DNA of 64,000 nt, taken from positions 1,364,001 to 1,428,000 of the forward strand of contig CANTFL010000086.1 of the NCBI GenBank assembly GCA_947650285.1. Reading direction: 5' to 3'. This DNA comes from Hyaloperonospora brassicae. Taxonomy: Eukaryota; Oomycota; Peronosporomycetes; Peronosporales; Peronosporaceae. The notes below the pieces were generated by a model. It was given only the letters and a program-made list of their open reading frames with translations, was not told the origin of the DNA and did not search any database. This document shows positions 12,330 through 22,194 of the stretch, piece by piece; position 1 is the stretch's first letter; each line of letters starts with the position of its first letter. A program made the translations under genes and the position numbers.

Positions 12330-13859
12330 CTAGCGTTCGCGCTCCAGACGATCCGTCTGGTCGCGCAGATATGATACCTCGGAACTTAACCGAGATATCT
12401 CCCCGCGAGCTGTCGCCAGCTCGCCGAATAGGGAGCGGACATCCCGATCGACCTGAAGCTGCGCTGTGGCATAATCGGCGCGATCCCTCGCCCGATCAGC
12501 CTCGTGATCCTTGCGGTTCTTCCACACGGTATCAGTCAAAGCGTAGCGCCGGTCGCGCTCGTGCTTCAGGTCATCGCGCAATTCATCGATTGCGCGATCC
12601 ATCTCGTAAGGGTCGAGACGGTGAACCGAATCATCTGGAGGAGGTCTTTCCTCCTCCACCACATCCTTTGATGGATGCTCACGGTGATCAACGCTTTCTA
12701 GTAGAGCGTATCTTGAATCACCGTGACTATTCAGGATCAAGGACGAGCTACCTCGTCCAGTGGCGGGGGTATCCTCCCTCTTGGAACAGCTGGGAGCCCC
12801 GCTCTCAGCTGTTGATGGATGTTAAAGGTCTCGTCCGCCAGTATGACGAGACCCATCCGATTGGCTCTGTGGCCCATCGGTAAACACGCGCTTTTGGCGC
12901 TTGTAAACGGATTGCAAGTTTGCAATCGCGTCACGCATCTCAGCCGAGATGTGTGCCCTTCCCCAGGGCAAACTTAGGGAGTACACATCCCTATGTGCAC
13001 GCTGCGAGTTGTCAACACAACTTGCACAAGGGTCTCCCCATGTGAGGCAAGGAATGTCTGCCTCACTCGACAAACAGTGCAACCGGTACCTGGCACCGGG
13101 TGGCGTTCGCTTCTTGAACCTGAGGCGTGTCGCCTCAAGTTTCTTGAGCCACCCTTCTCGTCCAAAATTCTTTACGTTTTGGACGAACGCGTTCCACGCA
13201 GCCAAAAGCGAGGCTTTGTCACGCTTTTATTTGCTGTTGTACCATCGATGTCTAAGGAAGACATCGACATAAAAGTCTTCTTCAGCGCAAAAGTTGCTCG
13301 CGCTGGGATTCAAGCCGTGAAGCTCAGTCGCATCGAATAAGGGTATTCAATGGTGTTGGCCTGTCTCGTGAGACAGGCTATTGATGAGCCGTTAGGGCAA
13401 ACGCCACGGCTTCAGCTCATCACGCTTCACGGTGGTACCTTTGTTGGTACCACGGTTGTCATTATGACGATGGGTTGCACCATCGTCAGGTCGCTCGTGC
13501 GAAAGAGCACGAGCTGATTTCGGTGATGAGCAAACATACTCATCACCATATTCGTCATCACTGCCGAACAGACTGTGCTGCAAATCACGATTCCGTTCGT
13601 TCGGCAGTGGCTTTGGCGAATACTGAGGCGTCGCCGGTGAGCGAGATGCCTCTGGAGCATTGCCTGAGTCAGACACGTCTGACTCGCCAGAGTAGATGAC
13701 CTCAACGTCGAGGTCATCATGCGCACGCGGTGAGTTGCCGCGTGCACCTGCAGCACCTGTTGCTGCAGGCGAAGAAGAAGCAGCAGACGACGAATCGTCT
13801 GCCGCAGAAGCTGGCACAGCACCGGGCTGTATAGGTCTTGAGTCACCTCGCATAGACAT
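12330..13859 (-). pseudogene. Antisense long reading frame of the retrotransposon, unknown function
   Basis: On the minus strand one frame runs from 13859 to 12330 (510 codons) with only four internal stops (13392, 13347, 13227, 12822). The N-terminal third is rich in S, A, D and P with acidic patches (LFGSDDEYGDEYV). The middle has a protein-like block with W, C and basic residues (AAWNAFVQNVKNFGREGW, RLHCLSSEADIPCLTWG). The C-terminal part is a predicted coiled coil rich in R, D and E (RSLFGELATARGEISRL). The last part overlaps the chromodomain frame on the other strand. Antisense frames between pol and the 3' LTR are known in some plant Ty3/Gypsy lineages; whether this one is related is unknown. 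The alternative is a mirror of sense-strand coding, but the sense strand has no recognisable domain downstream of 12883. Confidence 0.55.
12371..12883 (+). pseudogene. pol: Chromodomain at the pol C-terminus
   Basis: The frame is the same as the integrase GPY/F part, separated by a single stop at 12314-12316. After a P- and R-rich linker, the segment RFLVERILNHRDYSG, YLVQWRGYPPSWNSWEP and LVRQYDETHP is a clear chromodomain (aromatic cage residues and the W-x-P-x-x-W-x-S-W-E-P pattern). In chromoviruses this domain steers integration toward marked chromatin. It is the last sense-strand coding block of the element. Confidence 0.92.
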
Positions 13860-13978
13860 GTTAACTATGCGAGGTCAAGCGGAAAGTGAAGGGAACGGAC
13901 CCAACAAGTGCTCCCTGTCCCAATGGTGTCCAACAGGTGGCCGCCATATTTTCGATAGTCACACGGTGACTATCAGTT

Positions 13979-13989
13979 AAGGAAGGTGA
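13979..13989 (+). promoter_or_regulatory. Polypurine tract
   Basis: The run aaggaaggtga, nearly all purine, ends exactly at the first base of the 3' LTR. This is where plus-strand DNA synthesis would start. Confidence 0.7.
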
Positions 13990-14379
13990 TGTAACGGGGC
14001 AGCCCGTTACGTGGAATTGTCACTTTAAGAAAAGTGACAATAAAGAAAATGAAGTTGAATATTCTTTAAAATATATCACCAAAGTGGTGATATTGAAGGG
14101 TCGACCAAAGAGTCTGTTCATTGGTTGATATCTAGATGATATCAACCCACCAATCACCGCAAGACGCGCGCAATGAGTGGGACGAGACGTCACCATACAC
14201 TCAATTATATTAGCATAATTAAGTTAAGTAAAACAGAGAGACAGTAGTTAAAAGACATAATTATATTAATATAAGAGTTCTGCTTTTACCTTACCTACGC
14301 TTCCTCGCTTGCCTTGTGTACGTCTGTCGGGGCACCGGTACCCTTGCGTTAAGTTTAAGCAAGGGTGTGCCCCGTTACA
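13990..14379 (+). repeat. 3' LTR (390 bp)
   Basis: Begins tgtaacgggg and ends ccccgttaca. It aligns with the 5' LTR over its full length, with about twenty differences spread across it, including small indels near 14180 and 14250. Confidence 0.95.
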
Positions 14380-14384
14380 CTTTG
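14380..14384. repeat. Target-site duplication ctttg, right copy
   Basis: Identical to 6432-6436. Together they mark the insertion point inside the hAT-1 transposase gene. Confidence 0.95.
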
Positions 14385-15241
14385 AACAGCATCGATTTCA
14401 CGTCACTTCCTGAGTCACTCGTAGCTCCATAAAAATCGGTCGTCGCTAGGCTGAAGTCCTCGAGAATATGCTTTAGCCACCCCATGGAGGGCATTAAAAT
14501 GCCGCTATCACAATCTTCATATGCGGGGTTAAACTTTCTCGTTCCCAAAAGTATCGACTTCTAATGCCAGGCTTTTTTACCAGGTAAACGCGGCACCCAA
14601 GAAACTTGTCTTGCGTTGCTTGCATCCAAAAATCTGCCACGTGCGTAATGTTCGGATAGTCCTCTCGGTTCTCCTGACGGTAGTTAGTGACCTCCTTTCG
14701 TGTTGAAGAATACAGCTCCACGATTATTTCCTTCACCTGCTTCGTAATTTTTTTGTCCTTCAACCCTTCCTTTTAGAGTAGCGCCTGGACAAGTCTTGCC
14801 TCTTCGTACTCAACCATACGAAACGCCAAGTTGTGATTTATGATAATGATAGTGGTCATCAGCACGTTTGGCCGGGTTGGGTTGTTTGAATACAGGACGG
14901 AGGATGACAGATGGCTGTAATCGTGTTCATGCATCTGCTTCTTGACTGTCGCTGTCTCCGTTTTTGGTGAGCCAACGTTGTGCATCTTCTGGAGGTGCTT
15001 CACAGCCATGGTCGTTTTTCCAGCGTAGATCTTGAACAGATTTTTTTCCCGACGTCCGACACGCCTCGTCGGCCAAACAAGCCCACGCGAAGACCTCCTT
15101 CCCGTTCTCGATGTACTTGACACGAACACCCCATTTGAATACATACGAAGTCTCGTTTGGTCGCGGAGGCACCAACTCGAAGGTTCCAAGGGATTGAAAC
15201 TCTTCTGTTGCTTGGCGGACCGCAGAAGGTGATTCTGTCAT
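14380..15241 (-). pseudogene. hAT transposase, N-terminal half (element hAT-1)
   Basis: Read on the minus strand from ATG 15241. It opens with a BED-type zinc finger, broken by a frameshift near 15030: the cysteines are in one frame (VFAWACLADEACR) and the histidines in the next (AVKHLQKMHNV). A middle segment follows (14763-14494, FWMQATQDKFLGCRVYLVK). Then comes the start of the catalytic core, ending SDSGSDVKSMLFK exactly at the LTR element. The frame resumes on the far side at 6436. The DSGSD-type motif followed by FAHMAH is the usual core of hAT transposases. Stops and at least two frameshifts show it is dead. Confidence 0.85.
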
Positions 15242-15402
15242 AACTTCAGGCGAGCCCTCTGATTCTACCAGGAAGTCCTAATGAGCAGTCCTGCGTTGAT
15301 AAATGATGTGATCTTTGCGGTGGTCACGAGCGTAGGCTTATGTTTTTCTTTACCCCTGATGTGGTCACCAGCCTGTTGGCTGTACTTCGAGCGGGTCGAA
15401 AG

Positions 15403-15410
15403 CTCACCAC
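15403..15410. repeat. Target-site duplication ctcaccac, left copy
   Basis: Eight bases ctcaccac directly left of the hAT-2 terminal repeat, repeated exactly at 18569-18576. An 8-bp duplication is the signature of hAT insertion. Confidence 0.95.
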
Positions 15411-18400
15411 TAGGGCTGGCCAAATCGAATATTCATATCGAATGTTCGACTTGAATATTTGAAATCGAATTTATGAGCGGTCGAGTCGAACGTTAGTTCA
15501 AAAAGCGACGGTCACTCCCCAATTTGAGCTCTACGACCTACAACGGTAAGAGGTGAAGATATCCTGAGAGGCCTAAGATTTTCTGTGCGTGCTACGGTAG
15601 GCTACGCAGCGTGCAAACCGAAAGTAAAGCAACACATCGGTATTCCGCAAAACAAGGTATGTGACAGAGATTGATATACCCGTGCCAATGTTCGTTTCTA
15701 CTCACGAAGTGACTCACCTCGCGCCGAACCGTTTGCTGTGTGAACAGGTCCTTTATGCAGAGCAAGCACCAGGCCAAGATATTCTTCGTCGTGTGGTGCG
15801 CCTGGAAAGTCTGCGCTAGTTGTGCAATGGTATAGGCGTGAAGAGCAGAGCAAGTCGATCACCATGGAGACGGTCAGGAATTATGTCAAGATGGAACACT
15901 AGGACTTCCGAAGTGAACCAGGCCTCCTAGCCATACGTCACCTACCTCCTGAAGCGGATGCAAGCGCGACGTGCAGTCCAGCCATCTGTCCAAGAGTGCA
16001 CACAAAGTTCGAATGTCGGATTTGGTCAGCAGTAATTATCAGGTGCCTTTCGAGTGTGTCTCCCGTGACTTCTGTAGTACCAAGCAAGCAGAACGAGTAA
16101 CGTGGAAGGAAATTTTTCGTGCCATGGTAGATGTAAGAGGTGGTTTACACTCTACGATTGTCTTACAATTGATAAATAGCTCTAATATAGACGATCGAAC
16201 CTCATGGTAAGCGAATCTTCAAGCTGCTACTAATGTATTGATTTTTAGCGTACTACTTACGTGCCCTTCATTTAATCCAATTCCTAAGGCAGCAACTTGC
16301 ACGAATGGTGCGTGCCCACAGTGAATATCAATAGACTTGCCGCGGAGAAAGCTCGTTCCGATGATGTTGAGATCCCAGGAATGGCCAGATAGTACATTGC
16401 CATTTTTGCCAATGTTAGAAACAATTTTTCTTGTGACTTCCACCGAAAAAGTGGTAGTGTCATAGGACCTTCTTGTGCGCCCCGCAAATAAATGTCGAGT
16501 TCATCAATTAATGTCACAAGGGCCGTCATAGGCTTCTCAAACATTAGGCTCTTAAACTCATTATGGATACAGCTCTTCAATTCTGTGTTGGCGGCATCCA
16601 ATTTGCTTGTTTTATAGCCTGAGGTGTATATATGTCGCGCAATTCGAAGGGTATCCTCTGGGTCTTCGTTTTATATAAGGGTCCTCATCATACCGCACAG
16701 AGTAGTAGCCAAGCCAAAATCATGGATCGAGTAAAGTCGCCATTGTGCAGCTATGGCTTGTAATGTCGTAGTAGCGTTCAAGAGTGTCCTTGCAATTATT
16801 AATCTCTCCTTTCATCTCTTTTGTGATCGTCAAATTATCCAAAAATATATCAATGTGATCCAATAGCTCGGTGTAGAGCGGTACCACTTTAGATAGCGTA
16901 ACGTACGTGTCACCGCATGTCATTTCCGTAGCGCTCTTGAAGTCCCATAAGAATTCGTGAAGAGTCTTGACAGTGTACCAACTGTGGATGACAGCTTGAA
17001 CGTTAAAAAGTTGCTTTCTGGTGCTGCAATACCATCTCGAGCTGCGCGTCGTTGTTGTCTTTGCATTCGTGGTTCTTCATCGTCGGCCAGATCGTGAATA
17101 TTCTAGGTTAATGGATTGCGTAACTTTAACACCTATGTCAAATTTTCGTACGTTGCATTCTAACGCGTCTTAACGTCCATCACGGGTTTTACGAACTTTA
17201 TTGGAGCACTCTGGCCATTTCATCTTTACTTGCTTTGCAGCAATCTTCCAGCTGATTCATTTGCGAGGCGAGTATCGAGTAGCATGGGCGGTGTCTCTAA
17301 TGGCGGTAATTCTGCCTTTCATGGATTCCATGATGTTCTGTACGGCTAAGTTCAAAAAATGCGCAAAGCAACGAGAGTGCATGTATGGAGACAGCTTCAC
17401 ATCGAGGTCATCCGGTAGCTGCTTGATCATCGTTCCCTTGTTCCCAGCATTGTCAACGGTTAACCCCAAGGTCTTGTCTAAAAGACCCATATCGTCTAAT
17501 GAATTTTTGACCACCTCTGCCATGTTCATTCATGTGTGGGAACCAGGCACGTGCACAAAATTAATCATCAGCGATTGAATTTTTCAGTCGGCAATAAAAT
17601 GCACTGTAATAGCCATGAACGGGATACCAGCTGGCGATGTCCAAACCTTCATTGTAAAAGAAAGCTTTAATTGAGGTTTCGTGAGAAATTCGGTTATTTT
17701 CTTCCGTTTTTCTTCAAACGCGGCCTTGATACGGTGGGTCAACGTTGTTCTTGAATAGATATTCACGCGGGTATTCAGTACCTTCACCAACGTCCTGAAA
17801 TTTTCACTCTCGATCAAAGCAAAAGGCTGATCAGTTAGTAGAAGGAATTCCAAAAGTGCCGCCTCAAACTTATCTTGATTATTGACGCCGATCAATTGCA
17901 GAACTCGGGGCAATTCACCGACTGGGCGTCGTTGCGAGTCGTGGAGAGGCACTACCAGCATGGTGGGATGTTTGTCTTCGACGTGCTTGGTCAAATTCGT
18001 TTTTGTGGTTTTGTTCACCCTGTACGTTCGCTTGCAATGAACGCACTTGGCTAAGCAGGCGACTTTGTCCACTATAAAGTGATCATCAACTTTCACTTTA
18101 ATCTCCAAGGTCGCTGACTCTGACTTGGCCAAAGCTTGAGCATCTTCATCAGGAATTGCCATTGAGGGGGCTGCGGCGGCAGTCGAGTTTAATGATGTGA
18201 TGGCAGCACTCGAGCTTGAGGCTGCGGCGGCGGTCGAGCTTAAGCTTACGTTATGGAAGGTATTCATCATAAATGGAGATTTTGTATTGGCTATATACAA
18301 CGTATACATTAATACAGTTAGCAATTCTGCTCTAATGATAATGGATGGTTCTCGGATTGGTCCAAATAAATTAGCAACTCCAAATCTGTTAAGATAAATT

Positions 18401-18568
18401 GGCTACCTTACCGAACGGTTTGTTTAATGTATTTGTATATAATTAATGGAGTCGAAAATTCGACTCGAAGATTTTAAGCGGCTGGAATATTCGATGCTGT
18501 CAAATGTTCGAGTCAAATTATTCGAAAGGACCTCAATGTTCGACGAATATTCGATTTTCCCAGCCCTA
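15411..18568 (-). mobile_element. hAT transposon hAT-2 (3158 bp) with TIRs and 8-bp TSD
   Basis: The ends read tagggctggccaaatcgaat on the left and, as reverse complement, tagggctgggaaaatcgaat on the right. This gives imperfect terminal inverted repeats of about 24 bases with a repeated tcgaatattc word inside. An 8-bp target duplication (ctcaccac) flanks both ends. The subterminal DNA on each side is full of variants of tcgaat, attcga and gaatattc, plausible transposase-binding repeats. One transposase gene lies on the minus strand. It sits about 170 bases upstream of the start of the hAT-1 transposase frame, so it probably entered that older element's 5' region. Confidence 0.95.
16219..18324 (-). 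pseudogene. hAT transposase of hAT-2, broken
   Basis: The minus-strand frame 18324-17584 (246 codons) has an A/S-rich N-terminus, then a BED-type zinc finger, CVHCKRTYRVNKTTKTNLTK followed by H-x4-H. The core continues at 17529-17257 with GLTVDNAGNKG and HSRCFAHFLNLAV. A further piece lies at 16923-16720. The C-terminal dimerisation segment is at 16601-16284 (YLAIPGISTSSERAFSAAS). Stops and frameshifts separate the pieces, for example near 17580 and 17000-17250, so this copy is unlikely to be active. The order BED finger, DDE core, C-terminal dimerisation motif is typical of hAT transposases. Confidence 0.9.
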
Positions 18569-18576
18569 CTCACCAC
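18569..18576. repeat. Target-site duplication ctcaccac, right copy
   Basis: Identical to 15403-15410. Confidence 0.95.
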
Positions 18577-20927
18577 ACGCGAACGTAGGCCGTATTCTGG
18601 GCCGAGAATGTCATCGCGATTGAGCTCGATAACATTCAGTGCGGCTGTGGAGAATTGTGCGATTTTCAGCCAATCCAATGCGTAGGATACGAACATGCCA
18701 GATCCGCTTGAATACGAAATGCGCGAGAACGAATATCGGGAGGGAAGCTTTTAACATGTTCGTTCTTCTCGCACATAAAGCGAAGGAGAACTCGACAATT
18801 AGGTTTTTTCTGCTCCCTGTTTTTCGCGGAAGCGTTTTCCCCAAATTTTAAAATTCCCCTGCTCGCATGTTCGTCCAAGGCTTGGATTCTGGGTTATAAA
18901 ATACGCGGTCCGTTGTCAACTTATGTCCTTTTTTGTGAAAATAGACCTGGATTTGACGACGATAAACTTGGCAGTCGATTTACCCAGAAGATGTTCGTCT
19001 TAGTGATATGACAAGTGTCGTGTAAACCTTCCCGCGATAAAAGTACTGTTGGGAACTCCTTTCTACTGCAATTATTCCGATACAACATCCTAGGCTGTCG
19101 TCATACCTGGATAAGTCTCATAGCTCAGCAATGACCTCGTGTATTTAGGAGACATAACACTAACATAGACGTCAGCATAAGCAAAGACTTCTTCGTACTC
19201 CTAAAACCAACTAGCTATTCACACGTTGGCGGTGCATTCGTCACGAGGATGAGACCCAAACAGGCAAGTGAATCCAAGCACTGATGCTGTTGACAATCTC
19301 GATTACTCGCTCTCCTTCGTTTCTGACATGCCGTTTCAGCGTGTGTACCGCCCGTCAGCAGCATCGAAAACGATGTCGCGTCGCAGTCCTTATACTTGTT
19401 GTAGTTGTTGTCTGCGCGAATGATTTCACTCGCCCTGCTTTATATTTGCAGCGGTGTGGAGTGGAATACTTGCTCGTGTGGGCAGTGGGCAGTCTGTGCA
19501 AGCACTACGTACTCCTTCGAAGATGATCTGCGAAACATGCGGCTCTTTTGTAAAAACGTTGATCGGAACCAGACAAGCTCGCGGAGAACGACGTCACCGA
19601 CTTTGGGAAGTCGCTCTTTCGAGCGTGCATCGCACGTGGCCGCAAACAAAAAAAGAAGAGAAGATGGCAGATAGGCACACCGATTCCCGTGCGATCCCGC
19701 TACTACTTGCATACAGAGATCGTGATTGGAACAGCACCTCTGGTTGGTGACGGTCTTCCTTCATGTAGTAGCCTTTCACCTCCTGCCTAACTTCGACTCC
19801 TGCGTTGATCGACTCGTCCATAAGCGTCCGCGGTAGAGTGGACGCGAATGCAGTGGTATCTGCTATGCTGTAAAGGCACGATTCGACTGATCATACACGA
19901 CGGCCATATTCTATCACCCAGACGATCCTTCTGATCCGGTCAAGCTGCAGTTGTTCCAATGATCACCATGCTTGTCGTGTCTGAACTATTCCATACAAAG
20001 ACAATCACGCACAAACTTGTGACGCCACACGACACAGATCCGATCAAAAGACACGACGATAGCACGACAGCACAACCAGGCAGCAAGTTCTCGCGACTGT
20101 CGTGTTGCTGTGCAGGTCCGACGCAGGCATGAGACGTTTCCGATACCTTCGACCAAAATGGTCTTGGTCCGATCTCAGGGGTCTGGCAAGATCGGACTCT
20201 ACCAAGAAATTCACAACTGCTGCGAGTCAGGTCGACACCGAATACATCGATCCCACTGAGCGTCGAATGGCGCCGCAGCTCTTCCTCTCGCTATGGACGA
20301 AACGCCAATGACCTTTGACACACCTTTGGTTGCACGCCTTATACACATCGCTACAACCGCCAACGTCGCAGTTCTGGGACAAGTCACGCTCACTAGTGTA
20401 TGGATGCGTTGCGACACGCGAGAAGAGCCACCGCAGCGCACCCTCTCGGAACGGCACGGCCGTATCTGGCCAATACTGACGACATTGGCGTCACTAGTCC
20501 TAGCGCCATTACGGTCCAGTGGAACTATGTGGCAGCAACTGGGCGCTCATACCCCTTTCGTGCATGACGTTGGTCAATGATGGCTCGACCAGCAGCAATG
20601 CAAAGTGCTCATAACACACGACACTGACACCAGTGGGCATCGAGCCACAGCACATCGACTCTCTACGGGTCTGCTCCATCCCCACGTACATAATGTACAT
20701 AGTCGCGACGGGGCGTAAACATCGATCCGTCCGCTGTCACAATCAATGGGTAACGTCTGTCCATTCTATGCACACGTCGGGTCATTCGAAACGTCATGGT
20801 CGGACAAGAGACTCGATCGAAACCCTCACCCTATACGTCAACAGCAAAAGAGGCAGCGACGCCCTTTTGACCAATCCCGTGCTGATACCGACGCCACGGA
20901 CGACCACAGAACCGCTTTGCTGCCGGC
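18577..20927. other. Intergenic or decayed repeat DNA, no gene recognised
   Basis: The open frames here are short, overlap on both strands and lack recognisable motifs or consistent splice structure. The first few hundred bases may be the outer end of the hAT-1 element, given that hAT-2 interrupts it, but I could not find a matching terminal inverted repeat near 4.7-5.0 kb. Confidence 0.4.
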
Positions 20928-21264
20928 ATGCACGGAACCACGAGCTACGCGAAGCTGCCGGGCGCAGCGGTGCCGCACATTGGGTGCAAAGAGTACCTCA
21001 TGACCGTGGCCAGTCGTCTGTACTTTTCAAGCTTCTACCGAGTGGTGTACTGCTCGATGATCGCCTCGAGCCTCGTGTGCGTCGTCTGGGTACGTTCCGT
21101 GTCCTCGTGCTACAGCTTTTGGTATATGAATAGTCACAGTGCGGACGCTAATGTCGTGCGCCGATTGGGTATGACAGACTGGCTTGAACGAGTGGAAAAT
21201 GTACGCACAGCGACAGGGTGTCGAGGTGGTCGAAGCGTTGTCATGTCATGTGAACGAACGGGGT

Positions 21265-21327
<63 letters not shown>

Positions 21328-22069
21328 CTGCTGTACGAACTGTCCCGTAGCCCGTCGTCGGTGGTGTTTATTTCGCTCGAGATCATTGTCAGTACGTTGC
21401 TGGTGTGCGAAGTGCTGCTCCGGATGATGGCGTTCAAGAAGGTGAGGGATTCTGGCGGCAACGACGACTGATGTCGCTGTCGAGTCTCACTTGTTTGTCG
21501 CGTTATGGCTGGACTATTGTTGCAGCGGTTCTGGCACAAGTGGTGCAACATCTTTGACGTTGTCGCCTTAGGTGCGTGGACGGGAATTGTCAGCAAGGAA
21601 GAGCTTGGTGGTGCAGTGTGTGTGTGTGACATGACTTGCGTGTCGTTGCTGTTGTGTGCAGTCATGAGCTTAGTGTCGGTGGCCATGTACTTCAACGAAG
21701 AAGGCGTGCTGGGCGAGCTGGAGGAAGTTGCAGCAGACTCGGTATTGGCACTACGAAATGCCGTGCAATATTTGCGATTGGCGATTTTCCTCAAGTAAGT
21801 TGCTCTCTGGTGTTAGTTGCGTGAGGAGCTGCTGTCGTCGTCTTACACTTCGGCTTTTTTCTGTGTACAGGAATCGGTCAGACCAGCCGACGACCATTGG
21901 CCGAGACATCGATTTTGAACAGCTAGCTACGGGCCCGGATGATGAACGAGAACTGATGCTAGAAGATGGACAAGACCTGGTGCTGGACGAGGAACGCGAA
22001 ATGATGCTGAACGCTGAAAGCGGCATGGTCGTAGACAGTGATGGAGGTGAAGAAACTCGAATTGTATAG
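20928..22069 (+). CDS. Small membrane protein with a voltage-sensor-like four-helix region
   Basis: Exons read as 20928-21089, about 21322 (start uncertain) to 21441, 21526-21571, 21662-21794 and 21871-22069; phases agree for all but the first junction. The protein has a hydrophobic helix near the N-terminus (YCSMIASSLVCVVW), then VVFISLEIIVSTLLVCEVLL followed by RFWHKWCNIFDVVALVMSL. After that comes a helix with spaced basic residues (LRNAVQYLRLAIFLKN) and an acidic tail. An acidic residue in the second helix, the FWHKW...FD motif in the third and spaced arginines in the fourth resemble S1-S4 of voltage sensors. No pore segment follows, and the protein ends about 65 residues later. It could be a proton-channel-like or orphan sensor; the exact function is unknown. 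A long GT repeat covers the expected acceptor of intron 1. Confidence 0.7.
21266..21324 (+). repeat. (GT)n microsatellite, about 59 bp
   Basis: An uninterrupted GT run ends at the first codon of the second exon of the voltage-sensor-like gene. No AG acceptor lies between the repeat and the coding sequence (gtgtttctgctgtacg). Confidence 0.97.
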
Positions 22070-22194
22070 ACCCAGCATCCGCTTCGACCGCGTGCGTCTG
22101 TATTTGTCGTCAATGTGTTGAGTAATGAATGCATTTAGTGTGGTATTGCGACATTCGTTGAGCACCCTACTGTGATGTACGCAGTCCGGACCAG

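Larger units (their letters stand above)
6437..14379 (+). mobile_element. Ty3/Gypsy chromovirus-type LTR retrotransposon, complete but inactive
   Basis: The element is 7.9 kb: 5' LTR, gag, protease, RT, RNase H, integrase, chromodomain, a long antisense frame, purine tract and 3' LTR, flanked by a 5-bp target duplication. The order protease-RT-RNase H-integrase with a C-terminal chromodomain is that of chromoviruses. The two LTRs differ at roughly 20 positions by eye (about 94-95% identical), so the insertion is not very recent. Every gene carries in-frame stops or frameshifts, and both the RNase H and integrase regions have lost catalytic residues. The element landed inside the minus-strand hAT-1 transposase gene. 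Its whole length is unusually rich in short perfect inverted repeats (see findings). Confidence 0.95.

Noticed and set aside
15411..15480. Repeated tcgaat/attcga words as a separate regulatory array
   Set aside because: They lie inside both ends of hAT-2 and are best explained as its terminal and subterminal repeats.
18577..20927. Possible genes in 19.2-20.9 kb, including a frame starting MDETPMTFDTPLV
   Set aside because: No domain, no consistent splice structure, and comparable open frames on both strands.
21184..21471. Open frame encoding a long Val-Cys repeat as a real protein
   Set aside because: It is the GT microsatellite read in frame, upstream of a genuine exon. Only the part from about 21322 on is supported.
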